A DNA stretch of 14,038 bases, from the NCBI GenBank assembly GCA_051648405.1, contig JBOFFC010000174.1, positions 1-14,038 on the forward strand. The letters run 5' to 3'. Each line of letters opens with the position of its first letter. The stretch's first letter is position 1. Origin of the DNA: JBOFFC01 sp051648405 (GTDB lineage: Bacteria > Planctomycetota > Planctomycetia > Pirellulales > Lacipirellulaceae). Shown here one piece after another: positions 1 through 7,060 of the stretch. The position numbers were made by a program, and so were the translations under genes. The notes beneath the pieces are model-generated. The model had not been told where the DNA came from. It worked only from the letters and a program-made list of their open reading frames with translations, and searched no databases.

Positions 1-17
1 CTTGGCGGTCGCGGCTC
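1..17. repeat. Partial copy of dispersed GC-rich repeat, cut by window edge
   Basis: Bases 6-17 (CGGTCGCGGCTC) are identical to 3131-3142, and 15 of 17 positions match 3126-3142. The same sequence forms the arms of the inverted repeat at 3044-3142, so this looks like a third copy of one intergenic element. Its left end lies outside the window, so its full extent is unknown. Confidence 0.4.
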
Positions 18-48
18 TGCGAGTCCCAACGCTCGGCCATCGATCAAA

Positions 49-86
49 GGCAGCGCCACGGAGCGCTATGGGTCCGTGGCGCTGCC
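49..86 (-). terminator. Strong hairpin downstream of the PEP-CTERM gene, probable terminator
   Basis: Bases 49-62 (GGCAGCGCCACGGA) pair perfectly with 73-86 (TCCGTGGCGCTGCC), giving a 14 bp stem with a 10-base loop. It begins 15 bases beyond the stop codon of the minus-strand gene at 102-1259. On the minus strand only three T residues follow the stem, so it is not a classical U-tract terminator. It could also act on a plus-strand gene outside the window, or stabilise the 3' end of the mRNA. Confidence 0.6.
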
Positions 87-101
87 CTCGGGAAACAGAC
101 C

Positions 102-1259
102 TCAGCGGCGGTCAGCCGACCGGCCGCGACGCAGCAAACCCGCGAGCGTGACGAGCACCGCCCCCCCCAGAGCGGAAGTCGGCTCGGGGACGGCCGTCGC
201 CCCGCCCGACGGGTACGCGTTCTGCCAGACGGTGTAGTCACCGGCATCGACGACAAGATTGCTGTTGCCGTCGGCCGCGAGATTGGTCGTCGAACCGAGC
301 GTGTCACGCCACACCGTGTAGTCGGCCGCGTTCACGACGCCGTCGTCGTTGTAGTCGCCTGCGCCGAGCGCCGCCTGGTAGAGGGCGATCGATTCGGCCA
401 CCGTCAATTGCCGGCCGAGCCAGACTGCGACCTCGTCAATCGGGCCATTGAGCGCCCGGAGCGACGGACCGCCGTCGCCCGGGTCACGCGAGGCGATTCG
501 CGCGTCGGTGCCGGTCGTACCCCAGCTGTCGGTCGAGTCAGACCACGTGATGGGGGGGTAGTTCACCCCGTCGATCACGATGATGCAGTTCTCGATGTTG
601 CGGCCGTTGCGCGAAGCGACCACGTGGTGCCAGTTGCCGCTCTTGACGAGCTTGGTCTCTTCGGTGATCTGGAAGCTGCCGACCGTCGGGCCCGTGGGGC
701 CTGACACCCCGGGGACTCCGTTCCAGGAGCCTCCGCCGATCGACGGGTCGAGGCCGATAACCAGCTGCACCCCGCCGAGGGTGATTTGGAAGCTGGTTTC
801 GGGGTCGGTTTGGTTGTTGGTCCAAATCCGGTCGCCGCCGTCGCTGCCACCGGGGAAGCCAGTCCCAACCTGGAACCACGTCGCCACCGTCATGACCGAG
901 TTGGCCATGTTAGCGCCGGGGCCGGTCGTGATCGAGCCGAAGTTGTTGGCGAGGAACGCCTTGTTGTTGGGGCCAAGGCCCGGCAGGGGGACGTTGCCCG
1001 GGAGGAAGGGCCCAGGAACGCCCACCTCGGCGAAGCCGGGGCCGAAATCGCCCCCGTGCACGCCCGTGACGCCCCCGACCGAGTCGGCGGCCGTCCCCAC
1101 GACCGTTTCGTTCAGCTGGTAGTAGTGGCTCGGGTTCAGGGCGAGCACCGCGCTCTGGTACTGCTGGGCGAAGGCGCTCCCGGTGACTACCCCCGCTGTG
1201 CCGGCGATCGCCAGCAACATTGATCGCGTTCCTGTGTTGACCATCATCGAATTTCCCAT
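102..1259 (-). CDS. LamG-like domain protein with dockerin-like repeat and PEP-CTERM sorting signal
   Basis: This is a predicted 385-residue exported surface protein of unknown substrate. Residues 1-31 form a signal peptide (short polar start, LLAIAGTAGVVTGSAFA, probable cut before QQ). Residues ~34-296 resemble a LamG/concanavalin A-like jelly roll: LNPSHYYQLNE at the front, GNWHHVVASRNG at ~208-219 and NGPIDEVAVW at ~271-280 are the usual family signposts. Residues ~301-349 hold two dockerin-like calcium-loop motifs (GDYNDDGVVNAADYTVWRD and DGNSNLVVDAGDYTVW), a pairing common in planctomycete surface proteins. The end is a PEP-CTERM tail: VPEP at ~357-360, a short hydrophobic stretch, then LLRRGR and basic residues. 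Such tails are recognised by exosortase for anchoring or export. The ATG at 1259 has no clear Shine-Dalgarno; ATGs at 1247 and 1244 lie just behind a GGGA and are good alternatives. The frame is open upstream to 1415, but that extension lacks signal-peptide character. The ligand is unknown. Confidence 0.88.
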   Translation of the reverse strand: MGNSMMVNTGTRSMLLAIAGTAGVVTGSAFAQQYQSAVLALNPSHYYQLNETVVGTAADSVGGVTGVHGGDFGPGFAEVGVPGPFLPGNVPLPGLGPNNKAFLANNFGSITTGPGANMANSVMTVATWFQVGTGFPGGSDGGDRIWTNNQTDPETSFQITLGGVQLVIGLDPSIGGGSWNGVPGVSGPTGPTVGSFQITEETKLVKSGNWHHVVASRNGRNIENCIIVIDGVNYPPITWSDSTDSWGTTGTDARIASRDPGDGGPSLRALNGPIDEVAVWLGRQLTVAESIALYQAALGAGDYNDDGVVNAADYTVWRDTLGSTTNLAADGNSNLVVDAGDYTVWQNAYPSGGATAVPEPTSALGGAVLVTLAGLLRRGRSADRR

Positions 1260-1623
1260 CTTAATCGAGAGAGTGTGGTCGGAGAAAACTGCTGTGTTCT
1301 TTCCGGTAACGGACTGCCTGCTTCTCGTGTACCGTGTTCGATTCAGCGGTCTTGTTGTGTGTTCCGATCGCTTCGAGAGGAATCCGACTCGTTCGGCTAA
1401 ATCGCTGCCGAACAAGGCTCGCCCGTCACAACCGCGTCGCTATCGAGCCCGCGCCCCCCGACGCCAACCGAAGCGCATCAACGACAAACGCGCCGTGTCG
1501 GGGCCGCAACGTAGTCGATGCTCCACGAGAGCGTGACGATCGCGTTGTTCGCCGATCGGGCGATGACCGCAATGCCTTCCGCCGCCGAACGACCCCAGCG
1601 GCCGCTATCAACGCCGCGGCAGA

Positions 1624-1637
1624 GCCGGGGCCCCGGC
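1624..1637. repeat. 14-base perfect palindrome
   Basis: GCCGGGGCCCCGGC is self-complementary without a loop. It lies in non-coding DNA, with no T-tract on either side. Function unknown; in GC-rich DNA a palindrome of this length could be chance. Confidence 0.3.
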
Positions 1638-1814
1638 GTGCTGAAGATTCCAGCCGTCTGTACCCTAGGAATCTTGTGTGGCCTTCGCGGCCCCCATGAG
1701 ATCTACCGGCCGGCCTGAGGCGTTGGGCGGTGAAAGCGGTTTCGGACGAGATGAGCAGCCGAGACTTTACCCGCGACGGCGCCGTTTGTCGAGCGTTTTT
1801 TGTGTCGGGAATGG

Positions 1815-1832
1815 CGGTTGGCGCGCCAACCG
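1815..1832. repeat. 18-base perfect palindrome downstream of the asparaginase gene
   Basis: CGGTTGGCGCGCCAACCG is a perfect palindrome about 80 bases past the stop codon of the minus-strand asparaginase gene. A related inverted segment lies nearby: GCGCAACCGCC at 1867-1877 is nearly complementary to GGCGGTTGGCGC at 1813-1824. It could be a dimeric protein-binding site, or part of a 3'-end hairpin. No U-tract follows on the minus strand. Confidence 0.4.
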
Positions 1833-1911
1833 GCGCCCGGGGCGACCTCGCGGGTCGGGCCCCTCCGCGCAACCGCCACTTGGCGTACGCTGGGGCACAG
1901 TGGCCGACCGC

Positions 1912-2874
1912 TCACGGAACGCGGCTGTCGGCCTTGATCAGGCGATTCCCCCGCTCGCGATCGCGCACCCCGTAGTCGAACCCGGGCTGGATCGCGTAGG
2001 CGCCGACCCGCCCCCGCTTGTCGAGGGCGATGAATCCGACTTGCAGTTCCCGCCAGTCGGGGTTCTTCGCGACGACGCGCTCGACCGCAAGCCGGCAGGC
2101 GTCTTGTGGCGAGCTCCCTTGCCGCATGAGCTCGACGACGAGGAAGCTGCCGGCGACGCGGATCACCGCCTCGCCGACCCCGGTTGCCGACGCGGCGCCG
2201 ACCTCGTCATCAACGTACAGCCCCGCACCGATGATCGGCGAGTCCCCCACGCGCCCCTTGAGCTTCCAGGCCATTCCGCTGGTCGAGCAGGCGCCCGAAA
2301 GACGCCCCTTGGCGTCGAGGGCGAGCATGCCGACCGTGTCGTGGTTCTCGACGTTGATTTGACGCTCCTGGATCGCGTCGGGGTGCTGCGCTTTCCACCG
2401 CTCCCACTCCTGGCGGGCGACGTCGGTGAGCAAGTCGCGTTTCGGGAACCCCTGCGCGAGCGCGAACTCGAGCGCCCCGTCGCCGACCAGCAACACGTGC
2501 GGCGTCTTCTCCATCACGCGCCGCGCCACCGAGATCGGGTGCTCGATGTCCGACAAGCAGGCGACCGAGCCGCAGGCGCCCGTCTCGTCCATCACGCAGG
2601 CGTCGAGCGTGACGTTCCCCTCGCGGTCGGGGAGTCCGCCGAACCCGACGCTCGTGACGGCGGGGTCCGACTCGCTGACACGGACCCCCGCCTCGACGGC
2701 GTCCAGAGCCCGCCCCCCAGCGGCGAGGACTTTCCAAGCGACGTCGTTTGCCTCGAACCCGTGGCGCCAGGTCGAGATCACTACTGGGCCGTTCGGGCCC
2801 TCGGCGCCTACGGCCATTGTAACGCTCGCGAGTAGGCCGCAGGCGGCGATGAAGGATGCGGAACGGGGCGCCAT
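1912..2874 (-). CDS. Exported N4-(beta-N-acetylglucosaminyl)-L-asparaginase (glycosylasparaginase)
   Basis: This 320-residue enzyme belongs to the Ntn-hydrolase glycosylasparaginase family, which cleaves the amide bond linking N-acetylglucosamine to asparagine. Such precursors self-cleave at an Asp-Thr bond to make alpha and beta chains, and the new N-terminal Thr is the nucleophile. Here that site is HDTVGM at residues 178-183, with Thr180 as nucleophile. Substrate-pocket motifs are intact: GRVGDSP (Arg208, Asp211) and ATGVGE (Thr231, Gly232). The front shows the usual ALDAVEAGVRVSESDP and LDACVMD signatures. Residues 1-24 form a signal peptide (hydrophobic FIAACGLLASVTMAV, cut near AVGA/EG), so it probably works in the periplasm or outside the cell on glycopeptides or asparagine derivatives. 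The ATG at 2874 is preferred over an upstream in-frame TTG (2892) because AGGAG (2883-2887) sits 8 bases before it. Plain asparaginase or isoaspartyl peptidase activity is possible but less likely. Confidence 0.92.
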   Translation of the reverse strand: MAPRSASFIAACGLLASVTMAVGAEGPNGPVVISTWRHGFEANDVAWKVLAAGGRALDAVEAGVRVSESDPAVTSVGFGGLPDREGNVTLDACVMDETGACGSVACLSDIEHPISVARRVMEKTPHVLLVGDGALEFALAQGFPKRDLLTDVARQEWERWKAQHPDAIQERQINVENHDTVGMLALDAKGRLSGACSTSGMAWKLKGRVGDSPIIGAGLYVDDEVGAASATGVGEAVIRVAGSFLVVELMRQGSSPQDACRLAVERVVAKNPDWRELQVGFIALDKRGRVGAYAIQPGFDYGVRDRERGNRLIKADSRVP

Positions 2875-2956
2875 TGCGGCGTCTCCTGGCAAGGGTGTGC
2901 GCTACTCCACGCCCGCTTAGGCGAGGTTTGAGCCGCTTGAGTGAACACGCCTCCCA

Positions 2957-2978
2957 ACGGCCACGCAAGCGTGGCCGT
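2957..2978. repeat. 22-base perfect palindrome in the intergenic spacer
   Basis: ACGGCCACGC and GCGTGGCCGT flank a central AA, giving a 10 bp stem. It lies in the spacer (2875-3150) between the methyltransferase stop and the asparaginase start, on the 5' side of the latter. It may act as a hairpin terminator for the upstream minus-strand gene without a U-tract, a regulator site, or a REP-like element. Confidence 0.45.
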
Positions 2979-3043
2979 CCGCGACTGCCAGCCGAGCGCC
3001 CACTCCGGCTTTCGCCAGGGACAGTAGAGGAGTGCGTTCGTCC

Positions 3044-3142
3044 GAGCCGCGACCGTCAAGGGAGTGACCAACGAGTTCGCCCCGTGGCGCAAAGCTCAAG
3101 GCTACGCGACTCCCTCGGCCGCTCCCTTCACGGTCGCGGCTC
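3044..3142. repeat. Long inverted repeat, two facing copies of a 21-base element
   Basis: The left arm at 3044-3064 reads GAGCCGCGACCGT then C then AAGGGAG. The right arm at 3122-3142 is its reverse complement with a single mismatch (20 of 21). The arms are 57 bases apart, and the right arm ends 8 bases beyond the methyltransferase stop codon at 3151. A third partial copy starts the window (1-17). The pair could fold into a large stem-loop at the 3' end of the methyltransferase mRNA, or be a REP/BIME-like or MITE-like intergenic element. Confidence 0.6.
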
Positions 3143-3150
3143 CGACCAGG

Positions 3151-4452
3151 TCATCCTTCGGTGCGTGGCGAGCGCTTGCGACCGACGGGGCGACGGACCA
3201 TACGACGCTGGCCGCGGTTCTTCACCGCGGCGAGGACGTACTCGCGGCGGTTGAACGCCAGTTGCCGGGTCCGCACGTCGGTGAAGCCCCACGAGCGGAC
3301 GCGCTCGATGCAGGCCGCCACCTGAGCCGGGTCGGCCATGTACGACGCGAGCAGTTTGAGCGTGATCAGCATCCCGCGGAGGTGCATCGCCGGGTCGGTC
3401 GCTAAGCGCTCGATCTCGTCGAGCGTTGTTACGGGGGCGATGTTCAGGTCGACCGCGAGCCAGCGGACCGTCGCCAGGTCGGCCGGGCGGAGGTCTGCCA
3501 CGCGCATCCGCAGGTGCCGGAAGCGGCGCTCGGCGAGCACGTCCTCGTCCACCTCGGCCGGATCGACCCCCGTGACGCGCATCCCCGCGTCGCACAGCGC
3601 TTGGCTCGCCCCCCCCGGGGCGCAGCCGAGCTCAAGCCAGTGGTCCCCTGGCAGCGTCGGGAGGGCAGACCAACGCAGCCCCTCCCAGAGCTTGAGGTAC
3701 GCCCGGCTTACGGCGTGGTCAGGAAGTTCGATCTTCGGCACCCCCCCCGGCCAACGATCGACGCGGCTCCGAATGGCGTGGGCGCCTACCCACCACTCGT
3801 TCGGCTCGATCATCGCCACGTCGAGGCAGAGTCGCGTCGCGGGGAGCGTCGGAGCGGCCGTCGGGGCGGCATCGCTCTGCGTCGGCTCGCGCGTGGTCGC
3901 TGCGGCCTCGGCCGGCTCGCCATCGATGGCGGGCTCGGGCTCGTGGGCGAGCGGGCTTTCGGGGACGCCTTCGGGGACGCTCTCGGGGACGACGCTTTCG
4001 GCGGTAGGCTCGTCCTTCGACCCCGCGCGTGCCAGCAGGGCCCCCTCGGGGGCGATCCGTCGCAGCTCGTTCATCGCCTCGATCGACAGCGCCGTGGCGT
4101 GCGGCTCGACTCGGTCTTCGCCGGGGAGCTCAGGGTCGCGCTGCCACACGTGCAGCGCCACGGGTCCAGCGGCTACCAGCGAGCGCACCTGCTCGAGCTC
4201 CCACACCGACTGGGCCAGCTCGCCCAGCGTCGGCGATGCGGGGAGCCGCGCGAACGACAAGCCCATCGCCCGCGCGAAGGTCAGCCGCACCGGCTCGAAC
4301 CGCTCGACTGACTGCGGCGCCGGGAGCTTGAACGTGACGAACCCGGGGCGCGAGAAGGCGAACTTCCAGCCTTCGAGTCGGGCCGCGACCTCGTGCTTCA
4401 GGGCGGGCTCGGCCCCCGGTTGGCAAACGCAGTAAGCGAACGAACTTTGCAT
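3151..4452 (-). CDS. rlmM: RlmM-like 23S rRNA 2'-O-ribose methyltransferase (FtsJ/RrmJ fold)
   Basis: This 433-residue SAM-dependent enzyme resembles RlmM, which methylates the 2'-OH of a cytidine (C2498 in E. coli) in 23S rRNA. The N-terminal ~140 residues (AYCVCQPGAEPALKHEV, GFVTFK) fit the ferredoxin-like/THUMP RNA-binding part. The C-terminal ~225 residues are a Rossmann methyltransferase: the SAM loop is LELGCAPGGASQ (residues 274-285), with GVDPAE at 295-300. The K-D-K-E tetrad of 2'-O-methyltransferases is complete: Lys254 (SRAYLKL), Asp335 (AVDLN), Lys366 (LITLKL) and Glu404 (RREYV). Residues ~146-205 are an acidic, Pro/Ala/Glu-rich linker absent from the 366-residue E. coli protein; it includes three VPE(S/G) repeats. 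The tail is basic (RRMVRRPVGRKRSPR). The ATG at 4452 fits the family start, though its ribosome-binding site is weak. The gene lies 84 bases downstream of the helicase gene and may be transcribed with it. The exact target nucleotide is inferred only from similarity. Confidence 0.85.
   Translation of the reverse strand: MQSSFAYCVCQPGAEPALKHEVAARLEGWKFAFSRPGFVTFKLPAPQSVERFEPVRLTFARAMGLSFARLPASPTLGELAQSVWELEQVRSLVAAGPVALHVWQRDPELPGEDRVEPHATALSIEAMNELRRIAPEGALLARAGSKDEPTAESVVPESVPEGVPESPLAHEPEPAIDGEPAEAAATTREPTQSDAAPTAAPTLPATRLCLDVAMIEPNEWWVGAHAIRSRVDRWPGGVPKIELPDHAVSRAYLKLWEGLRWSALPTLPGDHWLELGCAPGGASQALCDAGMRVTGVDPAEVDEDVLAERRFRHLRMRVADLRPADLATVRWLAVDLNIAPVTTLDEIERLATDPAMHLRGMLITLKLLASYMADPAQVAACIERVRSWGFTDVRTRQLAFNRREYVLAAVKNRGQRRMVRRPVGRKRSPRTEG
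3958..3993. repeat. Three tandem 12-base repeats inside the methyltransferase gene
   Basis: Three consecutive units of the form YTCGGGGACGMY (3958-3969, 3970-3981, 3982-3993) differ only at their edges. On the minus strand they encode the repeated tetrapeptide VPE(S/G) in the acidic linker. The repeat is in frame, so copy-number changes would lengthen or shorten the linker without a frameshift. Confidence 0.7.
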
Positions 4453-4536
4453 CGCGGGCCGCAGAGGGGCAGGGGAGGGGGCCCCGCATCGTAGTCCGCC
4501 GCCCGGGCGTTCGCGAGCCGCGGCTCGTACGTCGCG

Positions 4537-6834
4537 CTAGCTCCCCGCGGGGCGCAGCGGGCTGAAGGCGAGCACGAACCGTTTCTCCCCCGCGATCGGG
4601 AACCGCACCGTGGCGCGCCGCCCCTTGCCCGAGCCGCTGAGCGTCAGCACCTTGCCCGGCCCGAGCTCCGGGTGGACGACCGCCATGCCGACCCGGAACA
4701 CGTCGGGGTCGCAGATCGCCGAAGCGATCGCCGGCCGAGTGCTGGCGAGCGACGCCGCAGTCGTTACTGACGCGGCGGCCGCCCCGAGAGCCGCGGCGCG
4801 CTGCCGCTTCGTGGCCTCCTCGTCGCGGTCGAACGAATCGACGTCGAAGCTCACGTCGTCGTCAACGCCGTCCCCTTGGTCCCACCCCTCCAGGTCCCAG
4901 TCGTCCGCCGCGCGGGCTTCGACGCAGTCCATCTCGTCGCGCGGCAGCTCCATTAGGAAGCCGCTCGGGATCGCGATCCGGCGCTGGCCGCGGAAGTCAC
5001 GCCGCGTGGCGTGGCTGAGCCCCAGCTCTTGCTCGGCACGTGTGAAGCCGACGAACGCCAGGCGGCGCTCCTCCTCCAGTTGGTCGGGGTCGGTGCTCGC
5101 CCGCTCGTGCGGCAGGATGCCGTCCTCGAGGGCGATCAGGAACACGACCGGGAACTCGAGGCCCTTCGCCGCGTGGAGGGTCATCATCGTGACCTTGTCC
5201 GACTCGTCTTCCCAGGCGTCGGCCTCGTTCACCAGCCACGCGCGCTCGAGGTACGCCTCGAGCGTCGCCTCTTCGTCACCCTGCTGCTCGTCGTATTGCC
5301 GGGCGTCGGTCAGAAGCTCTTCGATGTTCGCCAGGCGGTTGAGGTCCTCCTCACTCTCGGCGCCGGTTAGGTAGTCGCGGTAGCCGCTCTCGGTGAGCAC
5401 CGCGCCGATCGCCTCTTCGACCGGTCCCGCCGTGTACGCGTCGAGTCGCTTGACGACGGCGACGAACCGGCCGACGAGCTGCGCGGTGCGCTTCGAGAGT
5501 CCATCGATCTGGCCCGCGTCGGTCGCCGCCTCGAGCATCGAGACGCGGCGCCGCGCGGCGTAGTCGGCGAGGCGCTCGATGGTCTTCGCGCCGATCCCGC
5601 GCGGTGGCGAGTTCACGGTCCGCTCGAAGGCTAGGTCGTCCTTCGGGTTGTTCATCAACTGGCAATACGCGAGCACGTCGCGGATCTCGCGCCGCTGGTA
5701 GAACTCCTGCCCGCGCACGATCTGGAACGGGACGCGCTCGGCGCGGAACGCCTTCTCGACCGCTCGGCTGAGGGCGTTGATGCGGTAGAAGACCGCGAAG
5801 TCGCTGTAGTGCCGGCGGCCCGACGCGACCGCCTGCCGCACGTGCTGGGCGATCGCGGCCGCCTCGGCGTCGCCGTCGGCGTGGGTCACCAGCCGCACCG
5901 GGTCTCCTTCGGCGTTGTCGGTGAACAACGACTTCGCCTTGCGCCGGCGGTTGTGCGCGATCAGCGCGTCGGCCACGCGCAGGATCGACTTCGTGCTGCG
6001 GTAGTTTTGCTCGAGGCGGACGACCTTGACCCCCGGGTAGTCGGCCTCGAACTCGAGGATGTTCTTGATGTCGGCGCCGCGCCATCCGTAGATCGACTGA
6101 TCGGGGTCCCCCGTCGCCGCCAGGTTCGGGTAATCGACCGACAGCGCGCGGAGGATCACGTACTGCGCGCGGTTGGTGTCCTGGTACTCGTCCACCATCA
6201 CGTAGCGGAAGCGCTCGTCGAGCCGCGCGCGGAGCTCCGCGTCGTCGTGCAGCAGCCGCGCCACGTGAAGCAGCAGGTCGTCGAAGTCAACGGCGGCGGA
6301 TTGCAACAGGCGCTGCTGGTAGAGCGGGTAGACCGTCGCGACGACTTCGCTGAGGGGCGAGCCGCGGCGCGGTTGGTACTCGTCGGCAGTGAGCAGCGCG
6401 TTCTTGGCGGCGCTGATCGCGGCGGCGATCCGTTCGAGCGGGTACGTGAGCTGGGTTTCGAGCGACTCGACGACACGCTTGAGCGTCTGCTTGGCGTCGG
6501 CCATGTCGTAGATCGTGAAGTTCGGGTCGAGCCCGAGCCGCTCGCCGTGCTCGCGCAACAGCTTCGCGCCGAAGCGGTGGAAGGTCCCCATCCAGACGCG
6601 CTCGCCGGGGCACAATCGCTGCACGCGGCGGCGCATCTCGTCGGCCGCCTTGTTGGTGAACGTGAGCGCCAAGATCGACCGCGCCGGGACCCCTTGGCGG
6701 ATCAGGTGGGCGATGCGGTGCGTGACGACGCGCGTCTTGCCGCTCCCCGGGCCGGCGAGGATCAGCATCGGCCCCTCGGTGTGCAGCACGGCCTCGCGCT
6801 GAGGGTCGTTCAGTCCGTCGAGGGGGTCGCTCAA
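4537..6834 (-). CDS. pcrA: ATP-dependent 3'-5' DNA helicase, PcrA/UvrD family (superfamily 1A)
   Basis: This is a 765-residue helicase for nucleotide-excision repair, mismatch repair and clearing of replication obstacles. The full SF1A motif set is present. The Q-motif is LNDPQREAV near residue 8, and Walker A is AGPGSGKT (27-34). Motif Ia is LTFTNKAADEM, motif II VDEYQDTN (214-221), motif III GDPDQSIYGWRGA (242-254) and motif IV LEQNYRS (274-280). Motif V is MTLHAAKGLEF (551-561) and motif VI EEERRLAFVGFTRA (587-600). After a low-complexity acidic then Ala-rich linker, the C-terminus (RVGMAVVHPELGPGKVLTL) matches the Tudor-like tail of PcrA/UvrD. The TTG at 6834 gives the family-like start MSDPLDGLND. 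The frame opens at another TTG (6879), but that overlaps a TATACT element that may be the -10, so I prefer 6834. A palindrome CGAGCCGCGGCTCG lies just beyond the stop (4514-4527). Confidence 0.95.
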   Translation of the reverse strand: MSDPLDGLNDPQREAVLHTEGPMLILAGPGSGKTRVVTHRIAHLIRQGVPARSILALTFTNKAADEMRRRVQRLCPGERVWMGTFHRFGAKLLREHGERLGLDPNFTIYDMADAKQTLKRVVESLETQLTYPLERIAAAISAAKNALLTADEYQPRRGSPLSEVVATVYPLYQQRLLQSAAVDFDDLLLHVARLLHDDAELRARLDERFRYVMVDEYQDTNRAQYVILRALSVDYPNLAATGDPDQSIYGWRGADIKNILEFEADYPGVKVVRLEQNYRSTKSILRVADALIAHNRRRKAKSLFTDNAEGDPVRLVTHADGDAEAAAIAQHVRQAVASGRRHYSDFAVFYRINALSRAVEKAFRAERVPFQIVRGQEFYQRREIRDVLAYCQLMNNPKDDLAFERTVNSPPRGIGAKTIERLADYAARRRVSMLEAATDAGQIDGLSKRTAQLVGRFVAVVKRLDAYTAGPVEEAIGAVLTESGYRDYLTGAESEEDLNRLANIEELLTDARQYDEQQGDEEATLEAYLERAWLVNEADAWEDESDKVTMMTLHAAKGLEFPVVFLIALEDGILPHERASTDPDQLEEERRLAFVGFTRAEQELGLSHATRRDFRGQRRIAIPSGFLMELPRDEMDCVEARAADDWDLEGWDQGDGVDDDVSFDVDSFDRDEEATKRQRAAALGAAAASVTTAASLASTRPAIASAICDPDVFRVGMAVVHPELGPGKVLTLSGSGKGRRATVRFPIAGEKRFVLAFSPLRPAGS

Positions 6835-6878
6835 GGGTCCGTCGTTCCGTCTTCGGTCGTGGAGTGGGGGCCCGAGCA

Positions 6879-6884
6879 AGTATA
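6879..6884 (-). promoter_or_regulatory. Possible -10 element for the helicase gene
   Basis: TATACT on the minus strand lies about 45 bases upstream of the preferred TTG start at 6834 and matches TATAAT at five of six positions. No good -35 hexamer is seen at 16-18 bases spacing, so this is tentative. Confidence 0.3.
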
Positions 6885-6937
6885 CGGGTCGGCGGGCGGG
6901 GGTCGCAGGCGGCGGCCGAGGGCGCCAGCACCGGTGG

Positions 6938-6986
6938 AAAAAGTGGTGAAAATGCTTGCCAAAGCCGGCCGGTCAATCGCTATACT
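6938..6986 (+). promoter_or_regulatory. Probable promoter of the alpha-CTD-like gene with UP-element-like A-tracts
   Basis: The -10 is TATACT at 6981-6986 and the -35 is TTGCCA at 6956-6961, with a rather long 19-base spacer. Immediately upstream are AAAAA (6938-6942) and AAAAT (6949-6953), spaced 11 bases apart. With transcription starting near 6993, both tracts fall at about -40 to -55, where UP elements bind the alpha C-terminal domain. They stand out against the GC-rich surroundings. Small hairpins (for example GCCCGC 7003-7008 with GCGGGC 7016-7021) would lie in the leader. Confidence 0.5.
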
Positions 6987-7060
6987 CTGGCCCAAACGTG
7001 GCGCCCGCCTTGATAGCGGGCCATCGATGACAACTCGATAGCCGGGAGGGAACCCAAGCG

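Larger units (their letters stand above)
1260..1911. other. Intergenic region of ~650 bases, no convincing gene
   Basis: The stretch lies between two minus-strand genes: upstream of the LamG gene and downstream of the asparaginase. Open frames inside it (for example 1426-1872 minus and 1334-1699 plus) are rich in Arg, Ala, Ser and Pro and show no family motif, as expected of chance frames in GC-rich DNA. Bases 1261-1400 are noticeably less GC-rich and probably hold the promoter and leader of the LamG gene, but I could not identify a convincing -35/-10 pair. Perfect palindromes occur at 1624-1637 and 1815-1832. Confidence 0.6.

Noticed and set aside
1426..1872. A 148-codon minus-strand open frame in the gene-free region
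   Set aside because: Its product is Arg/Ala/Ser/Pro-rich, with no recognisable domain, signal or ribosome-binding site, and palindromes cut through it.
1678..2835. A 385-codon plus-strand open frame opposite the asparaginase gene
   Set aside because: It is antisense to a clearly recognised enzyme and its product is Arg/Pro/Asp-rich without motifs.
2893..3150. Possible small gene in the spacer before the asparaginase gene
   Set aside because: Open frames here (for example 2917-3099 minus) overlap the palindrome and inverted-repeat arms and show no coding character.
5809..7041. A 410-codon plus-strand open frame opposite the helicase gene
   Set aside because: It is antisense to conserved helicase motifs, and its composition (Arg, Val, Leu, His-rich) mirrors the opposing codons. 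No family similarity.
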